A stretch of DNA of 64,000 bases from Gari tellinella (lineage: Eukaryota; Mollusca; Bivalvia; Cardiida; Psammobiidae): contig OV277869.1 in assembly GCA_922989275.2 (NCBI GenBank), forward strand, positions 21,772,189-21,836,188, read 5' to 3'. A model generated the notes under the pieces. That model did no database searches, was not told the DNA's origin, and saw only the letters and a list, made by a program, of their open reading frames with translations. Below are positions 63,020-64,000 of this stretch, in pieces; within the stretch, counting starts at the first letter, position 1, and every line of letters begins with the position of its first letter. The position numbers and the translations under genes are program-made.

Positions 63020-63942
63020 CCATTTTTTCAAAGTATTAAACTTTTTTTCTATCATTGTTTTTTTGGAAGAGCTATTTATGATGAATGAAAAAATGAAAAA
63101 ATATATATATGGTGGTGTCCTTTTTTTTTTAGCTACAGCGATTTGAAAAAGGTATGTCAATTTTTTTTATTTTTTTTTTCAAATTTTACCCATTCAGAGT
63201 ACAAGCTTCAGTAAAATCTATTTCAAAACAAAACAAAAATGTTAATTTGGGTTTTCTTTATTTATTTCATGTCTATGGTGGTATGTTCACATATATAAAC
63301 CAAATTTAGACAAAGCAGGCACCAGGTTTGAACAATATGGATCCTTGAATATCAAAAATATGCTTTATATAGGGCACGATTTTTTAGATTTTTTATTTTA
63401 TGAAAAAAAGTAAAAATGTTTGAAAATGAAATAGTTCTAGTATTAAACTTTTTCTTATATTCTACCAGATGAAAGCCCATACTAAGGCAGTTCAAAATAT
63501 GAAAAGAAATTGAAAGGTCAGTGTTGAAAATTTTGAGTTATTAAAGTAAAAAGAGTTCTCGCCCCTTACAAAATTTACAAAAAAGTACCATATCGATGAT
63601 ATTTAGAGCTTTATAAATTTCACATTTGGTGCCTGTTTTTTCTTAAATTAGTTTTTGTATGAAGAAATACTACCATAGATAGGAAATAAATAACACAAAA
63701 CCAAATTATCATATTTGTTTTCATTTAAAATGGGTTTTATTGAAACGGGCTGTTTGAAAAGGAAAAAATAAGAGGAAGTGGGTGGGGTAAATTTTACATG
63801 GCCATAGAGCCAACTGTTGTTCACCAAAATGTACACTTTTTCTATTTTGTCATTCATCTTAAATAGCTCTTCAATACAAAACCATCATAGAGTGTTTTCA
63901 TATAATTTGAAAAGTTCCCAAATCCATGACATTGATACACCC
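63020..63942. mobile_element. piggyBac-like element, second copy of the 887-bp family
   Basis: GGAAGAGCTATTTATGATGA to GACATTGATACACCC align with 43630-44469 along the full length, with small indels. The right terminus and TTAA (63943-63946) are intact; the left terminus GGGTGTATC and its TTAA are not recognisable. Confidence 0.8.
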
Positions 63943-63946
63943 TTAA

Positions 63947-64000
63947 CAGCCAAATTATTCGTATGATTTCTACCCCTTCACCGTTTCATTGTCGTCTGCT
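63947..64000 (-). repeat. Family C MITE start, cut by window edge
   Basis: CAGCCAAATTATTCGTATGA, CCCCTTCACCGTTTCATTGT, CGTCTGCT. Continues outside the window. Confidence 0.6.

Overview
The window looks like AT-rich nuclear DNA of a bivalve mollusc. The signs are tandem monomers of about 150-190 bp ending in (ACGN)n microsatellites and a short hairpin, as in the pearl/Helentron-associated elements described from bivalves, together with tRNA-headed SINEs, LINE tails and a very high density of small hairpin-bearing MITEs. Species cannot be told from the sequence alone.

One protein-coding gene fills most of the window. It runs on the minus strand from about 53.9 kb to 5.6 kb and encodes a secretin-family (class B1) G-protein-coupled receptor that most resembles parathyroid-hormone receptors. 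I rebuilt 12 exons by eye (A to L). All have GT/AG borders and compatible phases, and they give one uninterrupted 558-residue reading frame: six-cysteine hormone-binding domain (A-C), TM1 (D), TM2/ECL1 (E), TM3 (F), TM4 (G), ECL2/TM5 start (H), TM5/ICL3 (I), TM6-TM7 (J), the 42-bp TM7 micro-exon (K) and a 160-residue cytoplasmic tail (L). The signal-peptide exon was not found. It lies in the repeat-rich 54-64 kb part or beyond the window. No second host gene could be supported.

The introns and flanks are built almost wholly from transposable elements. Family A (TA target, TIR starting CAGTGGAGAAA, about 250 bp when complete) has more than 40 full or partial copies. Family B (TA, CAGTGCTCCCTC, about 325 bp), family C (TTAA, CCCTTTCAC, about 190-230 bp), family D (TTAA, CCCTTTnCCC, about 200-245 bp), family E/H (hairpin plus a 3' body) and family F are less frequent. 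A, B and C have unrelated termini but carry the same central palindrome, which is the most unusual pattern in the window. In one family A copy (4303-4981) this core has become a nine-fold perfect 54-bp tandem array.

Other contents are two TTAA-flanked piggyBac-like non-autonomous elements and a truncated second copy of one of them, a hAT-like element, a Tc1-like transposase pseudogene, two LINE 3' fragments with coding sequence, SINEs, a 5S rRNA-derived segment, and four tandem-monomer elements of Helentron/pearl type. Two of these contain repeated nuclear-receptor-like sites. Several nested insertions give a relative history of the families.

Region by region: 0-5.6 kb is 3' flank with MITEs, the hAT-like element and the 54-bp array. 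5.6-29.7 kb holds the transmembrane and tail exons among MITEs. 29.7-53.9 kb holds the extracellular exons in introns of 7-9 kb. 53.9-64 kb is repeats, including the large 164-bp array at 55.6-58.1 kb. Many exons have a MITE within about 100 bp of a splice site.
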